From Neocallimastix lanati (nom. inval.) (Eukaryota; Neocallimastigomycota; Neocallimastigomycetes; Neocallimastigales; Neocallimastigaceae), in contig JACVTC010000018.1 in the NCBI GenBank assembly GCA_016946835.1, positions 126,001 to 190,000 on the forward strand: a stretch of 64,000 nucleotides of DNA, written 5' to 3'. How positions within the stretch are numbered: position 1 is the first letter of the stretch; the number at the start of each line of letters is the position of its first letter. A program made the translations under genes and the position numbers. The notes beneath the pieces are model-generated. The model was not told where the DNA came from, searched no databases, and saw nothing but the letters and a program-made list of their open reading frames with translations. Positions 1 through 12,596 of this stretch are shown one piece after another.

Positions 1-1493
1 ATTAGTTTAACGTCATCACCAGTACATGGAGTAGAAGCTTTTTGATTTTCTTTAATATTAAATTTCTTTAAAATATTTTCAATATAGTTTTCTTGAGAGA
101 TTGTGTATCCGAATTTATTTTTCCTAACATTTAATCCTAAAATATGATTTATTTCTTCACACTTGGATATTTTAAAATTGCTCTTAATAATATTAACAAT
201 ATTAAAAATTTCTTCTTTAATACCTGTTATTAACATGTCATCGACATATAAAGCTACTAAACATATTACATTATTTTTATTATCCCACTTAACGAATAAG
301 CATTGTTCACTTCTTAGTTGATATAGTCCTTTTTTGATCAAAAATTTGCTAATAGTTTGGTTCCATTCTCGACCAGCCTGTTTCAATCCATAAAGTGCCT
401 TATTTAATTTGCTATAACCTTCATTATAATTTTCATGTCCTTCTGGTAGTTTCATATAGATATCGTTATGTAATTTGGCATTGAGATATGCGCCTTTCAC
501 ATCTAATTGTTGAATGTTCCAATTAAATAAAGAAGCTAATGCTATTGTTAATCTCAAACTTTCTACTGGTAGTGTTGGAGAAAAAGTTAATTCATAATCG
601 ACTCCTTCAATTTGATTATATCCTTTTACTACTAATCTTGCTTTGTATTTTTCTAAATTGTTATTCCCATCATATTTCTTCGTAAATACCCAACTAGTAC
701 TAAGTGGTTTAATTCCTTCTGGTAGCTCTGATATTATGGTCATTGTATTATTTTCCTTTAAATTTTGCAACTCGGTAGATATAGCTTTAATCCATTCTTC
801 ACTTTCTTCGCAAGTAATATCTTCATAATAGTCTTTTGGATTATTATTTGTAATGTTGGATATTTCCTCCATTTTCTGAACTTTATGCTTATTATTTTCA
901 AGCGGCATACCTGGTCTTTTAACTCTAATTATTAATTTTTGGTCATTATTGATATTATTATTACAGCTAGTATTAGCCTTAATCAAATTTTTATCAAATT
1001 CTTCATTAAAATTTTTCGTACGAAATTTTTCATCCTTATTATGGATAACTTTATTTTTGGTAAAATTAAATTTATTAAAATTATTTAATTTATTTAATTT
1101 TTTTTCAATAATTGAAAATTTTTCATTAATAAAATTTTTTTTCTCGTTTGTAATTTTATATTTTTTATTTTTTAAAATCTTAATTTTAGTTTTATTTTTT
1201 ACTTCTTCTTTCTCTTTGAAATTTAAATCCTCACTTTTTTTATTCTTTACTAACAACTTAATTTCATTTTTATTTTTTGAATTATTTTCATTTAAGTCTA
1301 GGTTTTTATTGCACAGGATTTCAGGATTTTCAGGATTTACAGGATTATCAATTGAATTATTTTTGTTTTCAATTAAAATTTCTTTGTTTACTTCATTAGA
1401 AATTTTATTAACAGGATCAATTTTTGAATTATTTGAATTTTCATATTTATCAGGACTATTTTGAAATTTATCAAATATTTTGTCATTATTGCC
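1..1493 (-). pseudogene. copia reverse transcriptase part of gag-pol, separated by one in-frame stop
   Basis: Codon-by-codon reading of the minus strand in the same frame as the upstream gag-integrase frame shows no further stop from 1493 down to base 1. An Asn/Lys/Glu-rich linker (about 1490-900) leads into the copia RVT_2 domain: EEWIKAI, STSWVFTKK, YKARLVVKGYNQ, LDVKGAYLNA, LYGLKQAGREW and the catalytic YVDDM (about 234-248), followed by NHILGLNV and TPCTGDD at the edge. RNase H is not in the window. Without readthrough, the reverse transcriptase would not be made from the normal gag start, so the element is probably non-autonomous. Confidence 0.88.
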
Positions 1494-4400
1494 TTATTTA
1501 TCCTGATAGGAAAGTAATTTAATATTATTATTATATTTATTATTATTATATTGTTTGTTTACTTCTTGTACATTGAAAGGTATGTTATTTTCAATTAATT
1601 TTTTAATATAATTATTATTTTGGATTACATCATTTAATCCATTCATTAATTTATAAATATTATAATTTGATTTTCTTATTTTATTTTTATAATATTGAAT
1701 ATTTTTATTCGCAGCTTTGTTTATTTTATCTATATCGTTATTTTCATTTCTATTATTCTTCATGTATTCTTGATTAGAATTATTACTATCAATAATTTTA
1801 TCTTTATTATAAGTATCTATTATAGTATTTTCACATTTTTGTTTATCTTCATTAATATTTAAATCTTTAATAAAATTATTATTATTCTCAAATAAAATTT
1901 TTCTATTGTTCTTATTATCAATATCATTTTTCGTGTACTTTTTCGTGTTGTTAGTGTTATTTGACGTGTCATGTTTGTTATTAAATGTATTATTGATGTT
2001 ATTCATTATGTTATCCGTATTGTTTAATTTATTATTCTTATTATTCATATTTTCAACTGTTGTATTAGTGTTGGACATATTTTTATCATTGTTTTTGGCT
2101 TTTTCTAATTTTCTTTTTTTATTATTGACGTTATGGTCTTCATTATTATTTATATGGGTGTAAGTTTGTTGAGTAGATAACATAGGATTAATAAATATAC
2201 GTGACTTTGGATTATCATCAAATGTTTCTTTATCTTCAATATTTATATCTTCATAATCATCTATATCGTCGTCAGCATGTAAAGAAGGTAAATTATATTC
2301 TTCGTCGTAAGGTTTTTTGTTTATTAGATTGAAATTTCTTGGAATTTCTTCTTCAAAAACAGCGTCTCGAACTACATGAGTTTTTAATGTTTCATAATCC
2401 ATAATAATATATCCATTTGCATTTATATCATATCCTAAAAATATACCTGGTTTTGAGTTTGAATGAAATTTATTTTCTTTTAAATTTGGATCTATATAAT
2501 AGTAAGCTTTACAACCAAAGACTTTTAATTTATCTATATTCACCGGTTTTTTGTAATAAAGTTCATCAGGGATTTTAAAGTCAATAGAACTTCTTGGAGT
2601 TATATTATAAATATAATTAGCGGTTTTAATTGCATCTTCCCAAAAATTTTCACTAAGTTTTGCTTGGTTTAACATTACTTTCACTGCATTCTCCAAGGTA
2701 CCATTAAGTCTTTCAGCTCTGCCATTACTCTGGGGGTTTCTTGGAACGGTAAGTCTTCTTTGAATACCATTTTCTGAACAAAATGTTACAAATTTATTAG
2801 ATGTATATTCTTTTCCATTATCTGATTGAATCTTAACAACAGTTAAGTTTTGTTCATTGGAGACCATTTTAACAAATTGAGCGAAAATATCTGTGACCTC
2901 AGATCTTTTCTTCATCAAATAGATCCAGCTTTTACGACTATAATCATCCAGAAAGGTAATTACATATTTATAATTATTTCTCGATAATTTAAGAGGTCCT
3001 AGCACGTCTGAATGAATTAATTCCAAAGGTCTTGAAGCGCGGGAGGTAGATTTATTGAATGATGCCTTTTTTAATTTTGAAGTTTCACAGTCAATACAAT
3101 TACTTTTCTTAATATTGTGTCCTTCAAGATATTTTCTTAAGTTATTGTTATAAAAATGGCATAGTCTTAAATGCCATATCTTTTCGGAATAGTCGTCTAG
3201 CTCAAGATTATAAATATTTTGGTCGTTGTTTATATTCCATCTTTTAGACACAATGATATTGCATATATTGGCATCATTTTCTTTTGCGATACATAATAAA
3301 TTCTGGTTCTTATTGGCGAGTCTAAAATATATGTTGTCATCTATAAGTATATAATCAGCTAGATAACCTGCTTTCCTTAAAATACTATACGAAATAAGAT
3401 TCTTGTTGAGTTCCTTGGAATATAGTACATCTTCTATTTCGAAAGGTTTATTATTGATATATCCTGATAATGTTCCTATTTTGGTAATCCTAATTTTTGC
3501 TTTGTTTGGCAGGATGAGATTTATTTTGTATTCTCTTATATCTTTAAGGAATTCAATGGAATTTGTAACATGAACTGACGCTCCAGAATCAATAGTGAAT
3601 AACAACGATGGAACACCTATGCAATTACACGAATTAGTTTCAATATATTGTTTAATTATTTCCTTGTTTTCGTCATTTGTGACAATTTTGTTAATTATTG
3701 GCGGAATTATTTTATCAATAATGTTATCAACTCTTGAGATATTCTTGGTTATTCTTCCAGCATTTTTTGGGGTGTGTTGACGGTTGATGAAGTTTAAATT
3801 ATTGGTTTCATATAGAGGGATTTCTGGAATTTCTTCATTTTCACTTTCTTCTCCTAAACTTTGAATTTCTATTGAGTTAATTTCTCTTGTTTCAGTTTCA
3901 GATGATGATGTATCATTATCATAGCAAAATTCAATATCATTTAGTTCATCATCTCTCAGATTTAATTGACTAAATTTCTTAGCTATGACTTTTATTTTGT
4001 TATTCGGATTTTTAGGGTTAAACGGGCATTTAAAAGCTAGATGATTTTCATTATTGCATATAAAGCAGTATTTTTTATTTGAATAATTTTTCCTATTATA
4101 ACTATTATTACCGAAATTATCGTTACTATTTCTATAATGATTATTATTTTGACTATATCTTTTTTTGCCAAACTCCTTATTATGATGTTTAGAGTGATGA
4201 TATTCACTTTTACCATGTTTATTATGGTGAGTATTCAATTTACTATATTTACTTCTGCTGTCATTCCTGGAAATGAATGATACTTCTTTTTCATCCTCAT
4301 GAATATATGTCTGACGGTTTCTGATTTGTTTTTTCATGTCTTCTAAAAATTTATCAATGTCGTCAGAGATACTGCATCTAATTTCTAGAAAGTTTATTTG

Positions 4401-4934
4401 TTTCTCGGGCAGTCCTTTGTATAAATAAGTTAACTTTTCTCTATTATTAAGTTTTATATTTAGCTCGCTCAATTTTCCTATGATTTCCAAAAATTCATCA
4501 ATGTAGTTTATGACTTCTTTTTCATTACTGGCGTTTAAGTTTTCTAGTTTCCTATAGAGTTTGGGGATTTCATTCAGTTCTTCTTCCTTATATTTTTTCT
4601 CTAGTAACTTTATTAATGCATAAGCTGATTTTTTTTCTTCTGTTTTATTCTTTATAAACGCTTTGATTTTTGAATTCACAGACCTTTTGGTGAAACTAAT
4701 GACCTTTGAGTTGTTCATCTTGTGCTTCCTAATTTTCTCTTCCCCTTCTTCAGATAGTCCGGTGTGTTTATCAGTATACTTGGCCGTAGTTTCATTTATA
4801 ATCTCTTCGATATCTCTCTCTACATATTCCCCAAGTCCGGCTCCATCTAATTCTAATTTGAAATCTTCGTACCAATCTTTATAATTGGTCTCTGTCAGGA
4901 CGTAGTCCATACTATGAATGATTACATCAGACAT
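1494..4934 (-). CDS. copia gag-protease-integrase polyprotein (upstream part of split gag-pol)
   Basis: 1146 residues. Gag lies in the first 280 or so residues. A CCHC zinc knuckle (C-x2-C-x4-H-x4-C, FICNNENHLAFKC) lies near residue 290. The aspartic protease motif DSGA is near residue 447. A GAG-pre-integrase segment (IWHLRLCH) follows, and then the integrase core with the acidic triad in HSDVLGP (about 640), SDNGKEY (about 704) and NGRAERLNGT (about 737). The last roughly 250 residues are an Asn/Lys-rich linker. The frame ends at a TAA (1494-1496) inside this linker, and the same frame then continues uninterrupted into reverse transcriptase to the window edge. The first ATG, about 185 bp inside the LTR, begins MSDVIIHS. 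Nonsense mutation is the simplest reading; readthrough or sequencing error are alternatives. Confidence 0.9.
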   Translation of the reverse strand: MSDVIIHSMDYVLTETNYKDWYEDFKLELDGAGLGEYVERDIEEIINETTAKYTDKHTGLSEEGEEKIRKHKMNNSKVISFTKRSVNSKIKAFIKNKTEEKKSAYALIKLLEKKYKEEELNEIPKLYRKLENLNASNEKEVINYIDEFLEIIGKLSELNIKLNNREKLTYLYKGLPEKQINFLEIRCSISDDIDKFLEDMKKQIRNRQTYIHEDEKEVSFISRNDSRSKYSKLNTHHNKHGKSEYHHSKHHNKEFGKKRYSQNNNHYRNSNDNFGNNSYNRKNYSNKKYCFICNNENHLAFKCPFNPKNPNNKIKVIAKKFSQLNLRDDELNDIEFCYDNDTSSSETETREINSIEIQSLGEESENEEIPEIPLYETNNLNFINRQHTPKNAGRITKNISRVDNIIDKIIPPIINKIVTNDENKEIIKQYIETNSCNCIGVPSLLFTIDSGASVHVTNSIEFLKDIREYKINLILPNKAKIRITKIGTLSGYINNKPFEIEDVLYSKELNKNLISYSILRKAGYLADYILIDDNIYFRLANKNQNLLCIAKENDANICNIIVSKRWNINNDQNIYNLELDDYSEKIWHLRLCHFYNNNLRKYLEGHNIKKSNCIDCETSKLKKASFNKSTSRASRPLELIHSDVLGPLKLSRNNYKYVITFLDDYSRKSWIYLMKKRSEVTDIFAQFVKMVSNEQNLTVVKIQSDNGKEYTSNKFVTFCSENGIQRRLTVPRNPQSNGRAERLNGTLENAVKVMLNQAKLSENFWEDAIKTANYIYNITPRSSIDFKIPDELYYKKPVNIDKLKVFGCKAYYYIDPNLKENKFHSNSKPGIFLGYDINANGYIIMDYETLKTHVVRDAVFEEEIPRNFNLINKKPYDEEYNLPSLHADDDIDDYEDINIEDKETFDDNPKSRIFINPMLSTQQTYTHINNNEDHNVNNKKRKLEKAKNNDKNMSNTNTTVENMNNKNNKLNNTDNIMNNINNTFNNKHDTSNNTNNTKKYTKNDIDNKNNRKILFENNNNFIKDLNINEDKQKCENTIIDTYNKDKIIDSNNSNQEYMKNNRNENNDIDKINKAANKNIQYYKNKIRKSNYNIYKLMNGLNDVIQNNNYIKKLIENNIPFNVQEVNKQYNNNKYNNNIKLLSYQDK

Positions 4935-5103
4935 TTTTTTGTTTACTTTTCTTTTGTTTATTATTATTTTTTATTATTTATAAAAGTTTTATTTATTTAT
5001 TTTGTCGATTACTCAATTTTCGACAACACTAATTATAACTAATTACTAAATTCCTCAATATATTTTTCACACATAAATGTATCTTAAAAACACTAGAGAG
5101 TCA

Positions 5104-5118
5104 CTGAGACTCTTAATC
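5104..5118 (-). other. Primer-binding site of copia element 1
   Basis: The plus strand reads CTGAGACTCTTAATC directly abutting the LTR boundary at 5119. This matches the anticodon arm of eukaryotic tRNA-Lys(CUU) (anticodon loop CTCTTAA), not a tRNA 3' end. The identical 15 nt occur next to the 5' LTR of the second copia element (41966-41980). Confidence 0.75.
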
Positions 5119-5481
5119 TGACAAAAAATCGTAAATAAATATTTATTTTTTGCTAAAAGTTTTATTTTTATTAAAGAACCTATTTTTTAATAATAATACA
5201 TGATTTAATATTTTTATATTCATAAAAATTACATTCAATGGAACGTACATATTTATTATATTAAATACATGACTTATTAGAAATAATATAAAAGAGGCTT
5301 ATAAAAAATTTTAAAACTATATTATTTGTATCATAAACTATATAAACTATATATTATTGTAATATATCCTATTTATTTATAATATACTATTTAATATTTA
5401 ATATTTAAAATTATAATAAAATAAAAGTATTGAACAAAGTGTTAATTAAAAATTTAAACTAAAAATACTAATTTTCTAACA
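5119..5481 (-). repeat. 5' LTR of copia element 1
   Basis: On the minus strand this segment starts TGTTAGAAAATTAG and ends TTTTTTGTCA, the TG...CA termini expected of an LTR. Its inner end abuts the primer-binding site. The partner LTR is outside the window, so the outer boundary (5481) rests on the TGTTA start and on related sequences near 31.0-31.6 kb that stop at the same point. Confidence 0.65.
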
Positions 5482-7479
5482 AAAAAAATAAAATAAAAAC
5501 AAAAAAAAGAATAAATAAAAGAATAAATTAAGTTTTCTGTTAAGAATTTTATTTTATTCTTATTTTTTTTTAATTTTATTTTATTATTATATTTTATTAT
5601 TAAATATTTTAATAATAAAACCTTTCCATTTTATTTTATTTAAATAAAATAAATAAAATTATATATTTTATTATTAAATTAATTAAATAATAGAATAAAA
5701 TTAAAAATAAATTTAACCCTATTCCTATTCATTTATTTTTACAAGCCACATTGTAATACATGAATAAATGATCAAACATAAATTATGTCGAAATGCAATA
5801 CTCCCAGCTCATCCACCGACAAGCTTAACATTTCCTTTTACAATCACAAGATTTTTATCTTAATTTATTTTTATTTAATATTCTTTTCATCTAACAATTT
5901 ATTTATTATTTATTTATTATTTATTTATTAATTTATCTATTATTTATCTATTTATTATTAATTTATTTATTTATTTATATATTATAAATATAAAAGGTAT
6001 AAGTTTTTAAAAAAAAAAAAAAAAAAACTGATTTGTGTAAGATTGATTGGTTAAAGATTGAATCAAATCTTTTTTAATATTTTTTTTAACCTCTTCAAAT
6101 TTTATTTTAATTTTTTTTTTTTTTTTTTTTTTTAAATTTGACTTAACCTTACTATTTATTATATTAAAGAAAAATAAAATAAAAATAAAATAAAATAAAA
6201 TAAAATAAAGATAAAAGATAAAATATATATAAATTTAAATTTAATATAATATATAATTATATATATTTAAATCTTATTTAATAAAGTTTTTTTTTTTATA
6301 TTTTTATATATATTTTTATATATATATTTTTTTTTATTTTGTATAATGCCATTTTTTTTTCTTTTTTTTTTTTTTTTGTTTTTTCTTTCGTTCTTATTTT
6401 TATTTTATATATATATATGTGAATGAATGAATGAATATATAATAGATAAATGTATATATCGAAGAAAATAAAAATAAAAAATTAATTAAAATGTAAAGTA
6501 CATAACAACTAAAATATTTTTTTATAAATGTAGAATACATTGACAAAAGTCAAAAAAAATGTACTTAACAAATTTTAATAATTATTAAAATAAAATATAA
6601 AGTTAAAAAATTAAAAAATTAAAAATAAAATAATAAAATATAAAATTAAAAAATTAAAAGATTAAAAAAAGGCTAAGTAATAAATAATTAAAAAAATTTC
6701 TTTTTTTTATTAGATTATGTTAGATCATATTATATACAGATGTAATGTAATGTATTGTAATTATAATTATATATATTATATTGTTATATACTATACATTA
6801 ATTTTAATAAAAAAATTTTTTTTTTCTTTTTCTATTTAACCTATTTTATTCTCGGTTTTTTTTTTTTTTTTATTTTTTTTTTTTTTTTTTATTCTCATTT
6901 TTTAAAGAATAATAAAGTTATAAATATATATATAAAGGTAAATAAATATATAATAATAAAAAAAAAAAAAAAAGTAAAAAGTGTATGCTTTTATTATTTG
7001 TATAATATTACGAAAAACATGTATATATCTGAGAATATATGAATATTGGATAATAAAATATTTAAAAAAGAGATGGATAGATAGTTTTCATATTATTTTT
7101 TTTATGAATAATAGAATTAATAGATAAACATACTATTAAAAAAAATGATATTAAAAAAAAAAAATTATTAATATATTTATATCTATTATTAAATAAATAA
7201 ATAAATAAAAAACATCCAAAAAAAAAAAAAAAAAAAAGGAATAAGGAGAAAGAGTTTGAATAGTATGGATATAGATAAACAATAGTAATTATAATAATAT
7301 ATAATAATAGTATCAATAATAATAAAATATATAAGATAAAATATAAAATAGTTGTAGGAGTAGTATAAATACAAAAAAAAAAAAAATAGTGTTGGAATCT
7401 GATATATTAAAAATAGAATATACATATACATATTTATCCATCTTTTAAAAGGAAAAACAGTAAACAATAATATACCACA

Positions 7480-7511
<32 letters not shown>

Positions 7512-7549
7512 CTTCTTTTCCCGTTGTGTCGTTTGTTAGTTTGCTTTCG

Positions 7550-7580
<31 letters not shown>

Positions 7581-7761
7581 GAGAAATATATTAAACATAT
7601 TATTTTTCTTGTTGTTATTCCTTATTAAATAATAAATATTGATTACAAAAATGATAATATTGATATATGGATAAATATTTATATATCGTTTAAAAATAAT
7701 AATGAATGATATTAGTGATAAATATAATATTATATAAAAATATATTAATATATTTATTTAA

Positions 7762-7792
<31 letters not shown>

Positions 7793-7810
7793 GAAAAAGA
7801 AAAAGTAAAG
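5482..7810. other. AT-rich intergenic region upstream of trpB
   Basis: The region consists of A/T homopolymers, TA and TTTA microsatellites and T tracts of 20-30 nt. A short more complex patch at about 5740-5850 (CAATACTCCCAGCTCATCC and neighbours) has no recognisable coding sense. The T-rich blocks at 7480-7580 precede trpB and may hold its promoter, but no clear element can be defined. ORFs here are low-complexity. Confidence 0.6.
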
Positions 7811-8349
7811 ATGGATAAAATTATTGAAAATAATAAGCCACATATTAAAAAATTCCCAGATGCAAATGGTTATTTCGGCAAATATGGTGGCAGTTTCGTT
7901 AGTGAGGAGTTGCAGAAAGAAATGGAAAATATTAACAAGGCATACAATACCATTTGTCGTAGTCAAGATTTCATTCATGAATTACGTCACATTCGTAAAC
8001 ATTTTCAGGGTCGTCCAACCCCAGTTTACTACTGTAAAAACTTATCTGACTTAATTGGTGGTGCCAGAATCTATTTAAAACGTGAAGGTAAAGTATTTAT
8101 AAACAAATATATATATATTATAAAACAAAATAAAATAAAAATATTCTTTGATATAATCTATATTTTATGATATAAAGAGAAAAAAAATATATAAACATAT
8201 AAAATTATATATATATATATATAATATATAAAGAATATATATATAAATTCTTAAAGGATATATAATATATATATGAATATTAGTTACAGTGGATATGTTA
8301 GATATATAAAATATTTTATGCTTGTTGTTTTGATCATTTTATAAAGTTT

Positions 8350-8380
<31 letters not shown>

Positions 8381-9698
8381 GCTTTGTTTTGTTTTGTTTT
8401 TAGAATAACTATTTTTTTTTTCTTCCTTATTCTTAGAATAAACTAATTATATTCTATTATTATAAAAAATTAGAATATTAATAATATTTATAAAATAATT
8501 ATTTAATATTTTTAAAATAATTATATATATTTGTCTATCTTTATATATATATAAAGATTTAAATCATACTGGTGCTCATAAACTTAATCATTGTATGGGT
8601 GAAGCACTTCTTGCTAAATTCATGGGAAAAAAAAAGTTAATTGCTGAAACTGGTGCTGGTCAACATGGTGTTGCTTTAGCTACCGCTGGTGCCTACTTTA
8701 ACATTAAAACAGAAATTCATATGGGGGAAGTCGATATCGCTAAAGAAAAACCAAATGTTACAAGAATGAAAATTTTAGGTGCTGATGTCATCTCTGTCAC
8801 TCGTGGTACTAAAACACTTAAAGATGCTGTTGACAGTGCTTTCGAAGCTTATTTAGCTGTGAGTATAATATTATATTATAATAAATCATATAATATGTAT
8901 GATTACGATTATGATTATGATTATATTTTTGTATAAAAACCTCTTTTTTAATATAAGTAAATTTATTTTTTTCATTCATTCATTTTTTTTCTTTTTTATA
9001 TTCACAATTATTTATCAATATATTAATATTAATTCTTCTTTTCTTACTTATATTTAATTTTTTTTTTTTTTTCATTTTAGGATCCAGTAAACTCTATGTA
9101 AGTTAATAAATAATATTTTTTTTCCTATTGATATATAAATATTATTGTTAAGGGGTTTTATCATTATAAAATGTTTTTGACTCATTTTTACAAATATACT
9201 TTTGTATAAGATTTTTTTTTAATTCTTGTCTTTTTTTTTTTTTTTTTATTTTTGAATTTACTTTCTTACTAGTTATTGTATTGGTACCGTAGTTGGTCCA
9301 CATCCATTCCCAATGATGGTTCGTGAATTCCAAAGATGTATTGGTATTGAAGCCAGAGAACAATACACTGAAATGACCGGGGAACTTCCAGATCATGTCG
9401 TCGCTTGTTGTGGTGGTGGTTCCAATGCCATCGGTATTTTAAGTGCTTTCATTGAAGATCCTGTCAGATTACATCTTGTTGAACCATTAGGTCGCGGTGA
9501 AAAAATTGGTGATAATGCTGCTACCATCAAATACGGTACTGAAGGTGTCATCCATGGTTTCAGTAAGTAATTCTCTCAAAACAAAAACGAAAACAAAAAA
9601 ATATATATATATATGGACATATATAGTATTAAATTGATAATAATATATAATTTCCATTTTTTTTTTTATTATTTTATCTTTATTTTTAATCTGTATTG

Positions 9699-9736
<38 letters not shown>

Positions 9737-10135
9737 TTAGAATCCCTTGTAATTAAGGATGAAAATGATCAACCTGCTCCAGTTTACTCTTGTGCTAGTG
9801 GTCTCGATTATCCATCTGTTGGTCCAGAACATGCTTACCTTTATGAACAAAAGCGTTTCGAAAATCATACTGTAAATGATATTGAATGTATTGAAGCTTT
9901 CTTCATTCTTTCTAGACTTGAAGGTATTATTCCAGCTTTAGAATCTGCTCATGCTGTCGCCTATGCTATTAAACTTGCTAAGGAATGTAAAAGTGAATCT
10001 ATATTAGTTAACTTAAGTGGTAGAGGTGATAAGGATATCGATTATGTTATGGATACCTGGGGTGAATACTGTGATAAATTCCCTAATTATACTCTTTTAG
10101 AAGGTATTGATACTTCTGGTATTAACATCATCTAA
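7811..10135 (+). CDS. trpB: Tryptophan synthase beta subunit, five exons
   Basis: Pyridoxal-phosphate enzyme joining indole and serine to give tryptophan. Exons are 7811-8087, 8557-8858, 9081-9097, 9273-9562 and 9741-10135 (1281 nt, 426 residues). All introns are GT-AG, and most acceptors follow T tracts. Conserved features are GRPTPVYY, the PLP-lysine motif HTGAHKLNH (formed across intron 1), catalytic Glu in [20 protein letters not shown], the phosphate loop [23 protein letters not shown] and the C-terminal NLSGRGDKD. Length is that of bacterial TrpB. Typical fungi instead use a TrpA-TrpB fusion (Trp5), and no alpha domain is present here, so acquisition from bacteria followed by intron gain is inferred. 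The ATG at 7811 was chosen because an upstream in-frame ATG (7706) adds only poly-Lys/Phe sequence absent from the family. Confidence 0.95.
9081..9097 (+). other. trpB: 17-nt microexon (exon 3) of trpB
   Basis: The segment between acceptor ...TTTTAG (ending 9080) and donor GTAAGT (from 9098) encodes DPVNS plus two bases of Ile. It restores the conserved join [21 protein letters not shown], which matches TrpB without gap. Skipping it would shift the frame. Confidence 0.85.
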
Positions 10136-10477
10136 AATTAAAAAAAAATTAAAAAAGAAAAAAAATAATAATAATAATAAATTAATAAATAAATAAATAA
10201 ATTAAATTCAATGATTTAATTAATAATTATCTTCAAGTAAAAAAAAAAAAAAAAAAAAAAGTTTAAATAACATCATTTATAATAAAAAAATTAATAATTA
10301 TCTTAAACTTCAAATTTATGATTATATCATATTCAATATATAAAATAAATATATTGTAAATATTAAAATATTAATAAATAAAAAGATAAAAAATAAATAA
10401 ATAAATAAATAAATAAATATAATAAATATATTTCAAATTTACCTATTATGCTTTTTTTTTTTTTGTTATTCTTTTTC

Positions 10478-10535
<58 letters not shown>

Positions 10536-10950
10536 TTTATTGTCTCTTTTTTTTTTTTTTTTTTTTTTTTTTTATTTATTTATTTATTTATTTTTTTTCT
10601 TTTAATATATAATAATTATTACTGATATTATCTAACTCTTATTTGTTAAATCACCCCTTTTTTTTATTTTTTTTATTTTATCTTTAATATATATATATAT
10701 ATTAAAAGGTATTCTTTTAAATTTTTTTTTTTCTATTATATTATTAATATCGAAAAAAAAAATGTATGTAATAATATTATTAAGGTTATTTTTATTTTAT
10801 ATTAAATAAAAAGAGAGGAAAAAGAAATAAAGTTCTTTAAATGAATATATTAAAAAAAAATTTTTTTTATCTCTAAGAATTTTTTTTTTTTTTTTTTTTT
10901 TTTCGTTTCTTCCAATATATAAAAATAATTTATATTTAAATATTCCAATA

Positions 10951-10990
<40 letters not shown>

Positions 10991-12475
10991 TTATCTTTTA
11001 GTTTTATGTCGATACTTTTTTTCTTAATATTTTTTTATCTATTTCTTTCTATCTCTTTTAAATATTCTTATTATTTAAAATAATATCTTTATATTTATTT
11101 ATTATATCCTTGTTGTAACAAATGTTCCTTCTTAATTTTAAATAATTAAATATTATTACTATCTAATATAGAAAATTTTCTTTTTCTTTTTTTTTTCTTT
11201 TAATTCGAGTATTAAATACTCTTTCTTTCTTTCTTTCTTTTTTTTTGTTTTAAATCTACTATTAAAAACTCCTCCTCTTTCTTTTCCTTATTTTATACCA
11301 AATAACATTCATTTGGTTTATTGTTTATCAAATTAATATTTTGTTCTTTGTTATAAATATCTTTTTTTTTTTTTATAAAGAACATATTTTTCATATTAAT
11401 ATTTAGCATTATGAATATCAACAGTTCCAATAAAAGTATTTTTACCAAACATAATTAACTATTAATTATTATACCACTGTACACCTTTTAATTTTATATT
11501 ATATATAATATATTATAAATATTTTTTTAATGAGTGATAATTCTGAATACTGAAGATTTTAAATTTATATAGGGTATTGAAATCTCTATATGGGTTATTT
11601 TTGATTTATATCAAGAGACTCAACCAATTTCTTTATTTCTTTATAATGTATTATACATCTTTTTTTATTCTTCTCTCTTCTTTTTTTCTTTCTTTTTTAT
11701 TGAATATCTTATAAAGCAAAAAAAAAAAGCAAAAGACTTTTTTTTCCAATTTTTTTTAAGAGTTATTTATTTTTAAAAAAAAAAATACACAATTTTCCGA
11801 AATTTAATCTTTCATTAGATATTACTTATTTCTTTTTTAATATATAGTTATTTTATTGTAAAGAAGCTGTACATTAATACTACTATTTTTATTTATTCTT
11901 ATATTCAAAATTTCAAAAATTTTATTTGACATTTATAAATTTAAAAAAAAAAAAAAAATAATAAAAGTAATAAGAGAAAAGTTGTATTTATTTATTTGCT
12001 TTTTATTTATTTATTTTTTTTTTTTTTTTATTATTATGTTTATGTGTATAAGCTTATTATTTATTATTATTTATTATTTTTTATTTATATTATGATATTA
12101 TTATTAATGTTATAAAATTTATAATTTTATTTTTATTTTTATTTGTTAAAATCAATTTTCTTATCTCTCTTTTTTTTTTTTTTTACTCTATAAGAATACA
12201 GTAGAATAGACTTATAATATATCATTAATATATAAGGATATTTAAATAATTAATAATTGTAATAGTAATACTAATATATAATATATATCATTGGATTGAC
12301 AATTATCTCAAATATTAGATTATCTTCAATATTTATTCATATGGAATGGAAAAAATTAACGTTATCAAAAAATTTGGTATAATTAATTTTATATACACAA
12401 CATTATAATTACTGAATATAATTATAATATATGAATAATATATCACCTAATCGGTAAGTTTTTTATTTAGGATAA
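10136..12475. other. AT-rich intergenic region downstream of trpB
   Basis: This stretch contains poly(A) runs, an ATT/TTA trinucleotide array at about 10480-10535 and another near 10955-10990, and T tracts. No coding region, RNA or mobile element was recognised. Confidence 0.6.

Positions 12476-12596
<121 letters not shown>

Larger units (their letters stand above)
1..5481 (-). mobile_element. Ty1/copia LTR retrotransposon 1, truncated by the window edge
   Basis: Reading on the minus strand, the order is LTR (5119-5481), a primer site immediately inside it (5104-5118), then gag, zinc knuckle, protease, integrase and reverse transcriptase. The reverse transcriptase continues beyond base 1, so the RNase H end and the 3' LTR are outside the window. 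The order integrase before reverse transcriptase defines the copia superfamily. The coding frame is open from 4934 to base 1 except for a single TAA at 1494-1496. The element is clearly diverged from the complete copia element at 41646-48023, although both share the same 15-nt primer-binding site. Confidence 0.93.

Noticed and set aside
949-1464. Plus-strand frame of 171 codons
   Set aside because: It is antisense to the copia 1 linker and is Phe/Leu-rich only because it is the complement of Asn/Lys codons.
7706-7810. Upstream ATG as the start of trpB
   Set aside because: It would add 35 hydrophobic and poly-Lys residues encoded by homopolymers; the ATG at 7811 gives the family's normal N-terminus.
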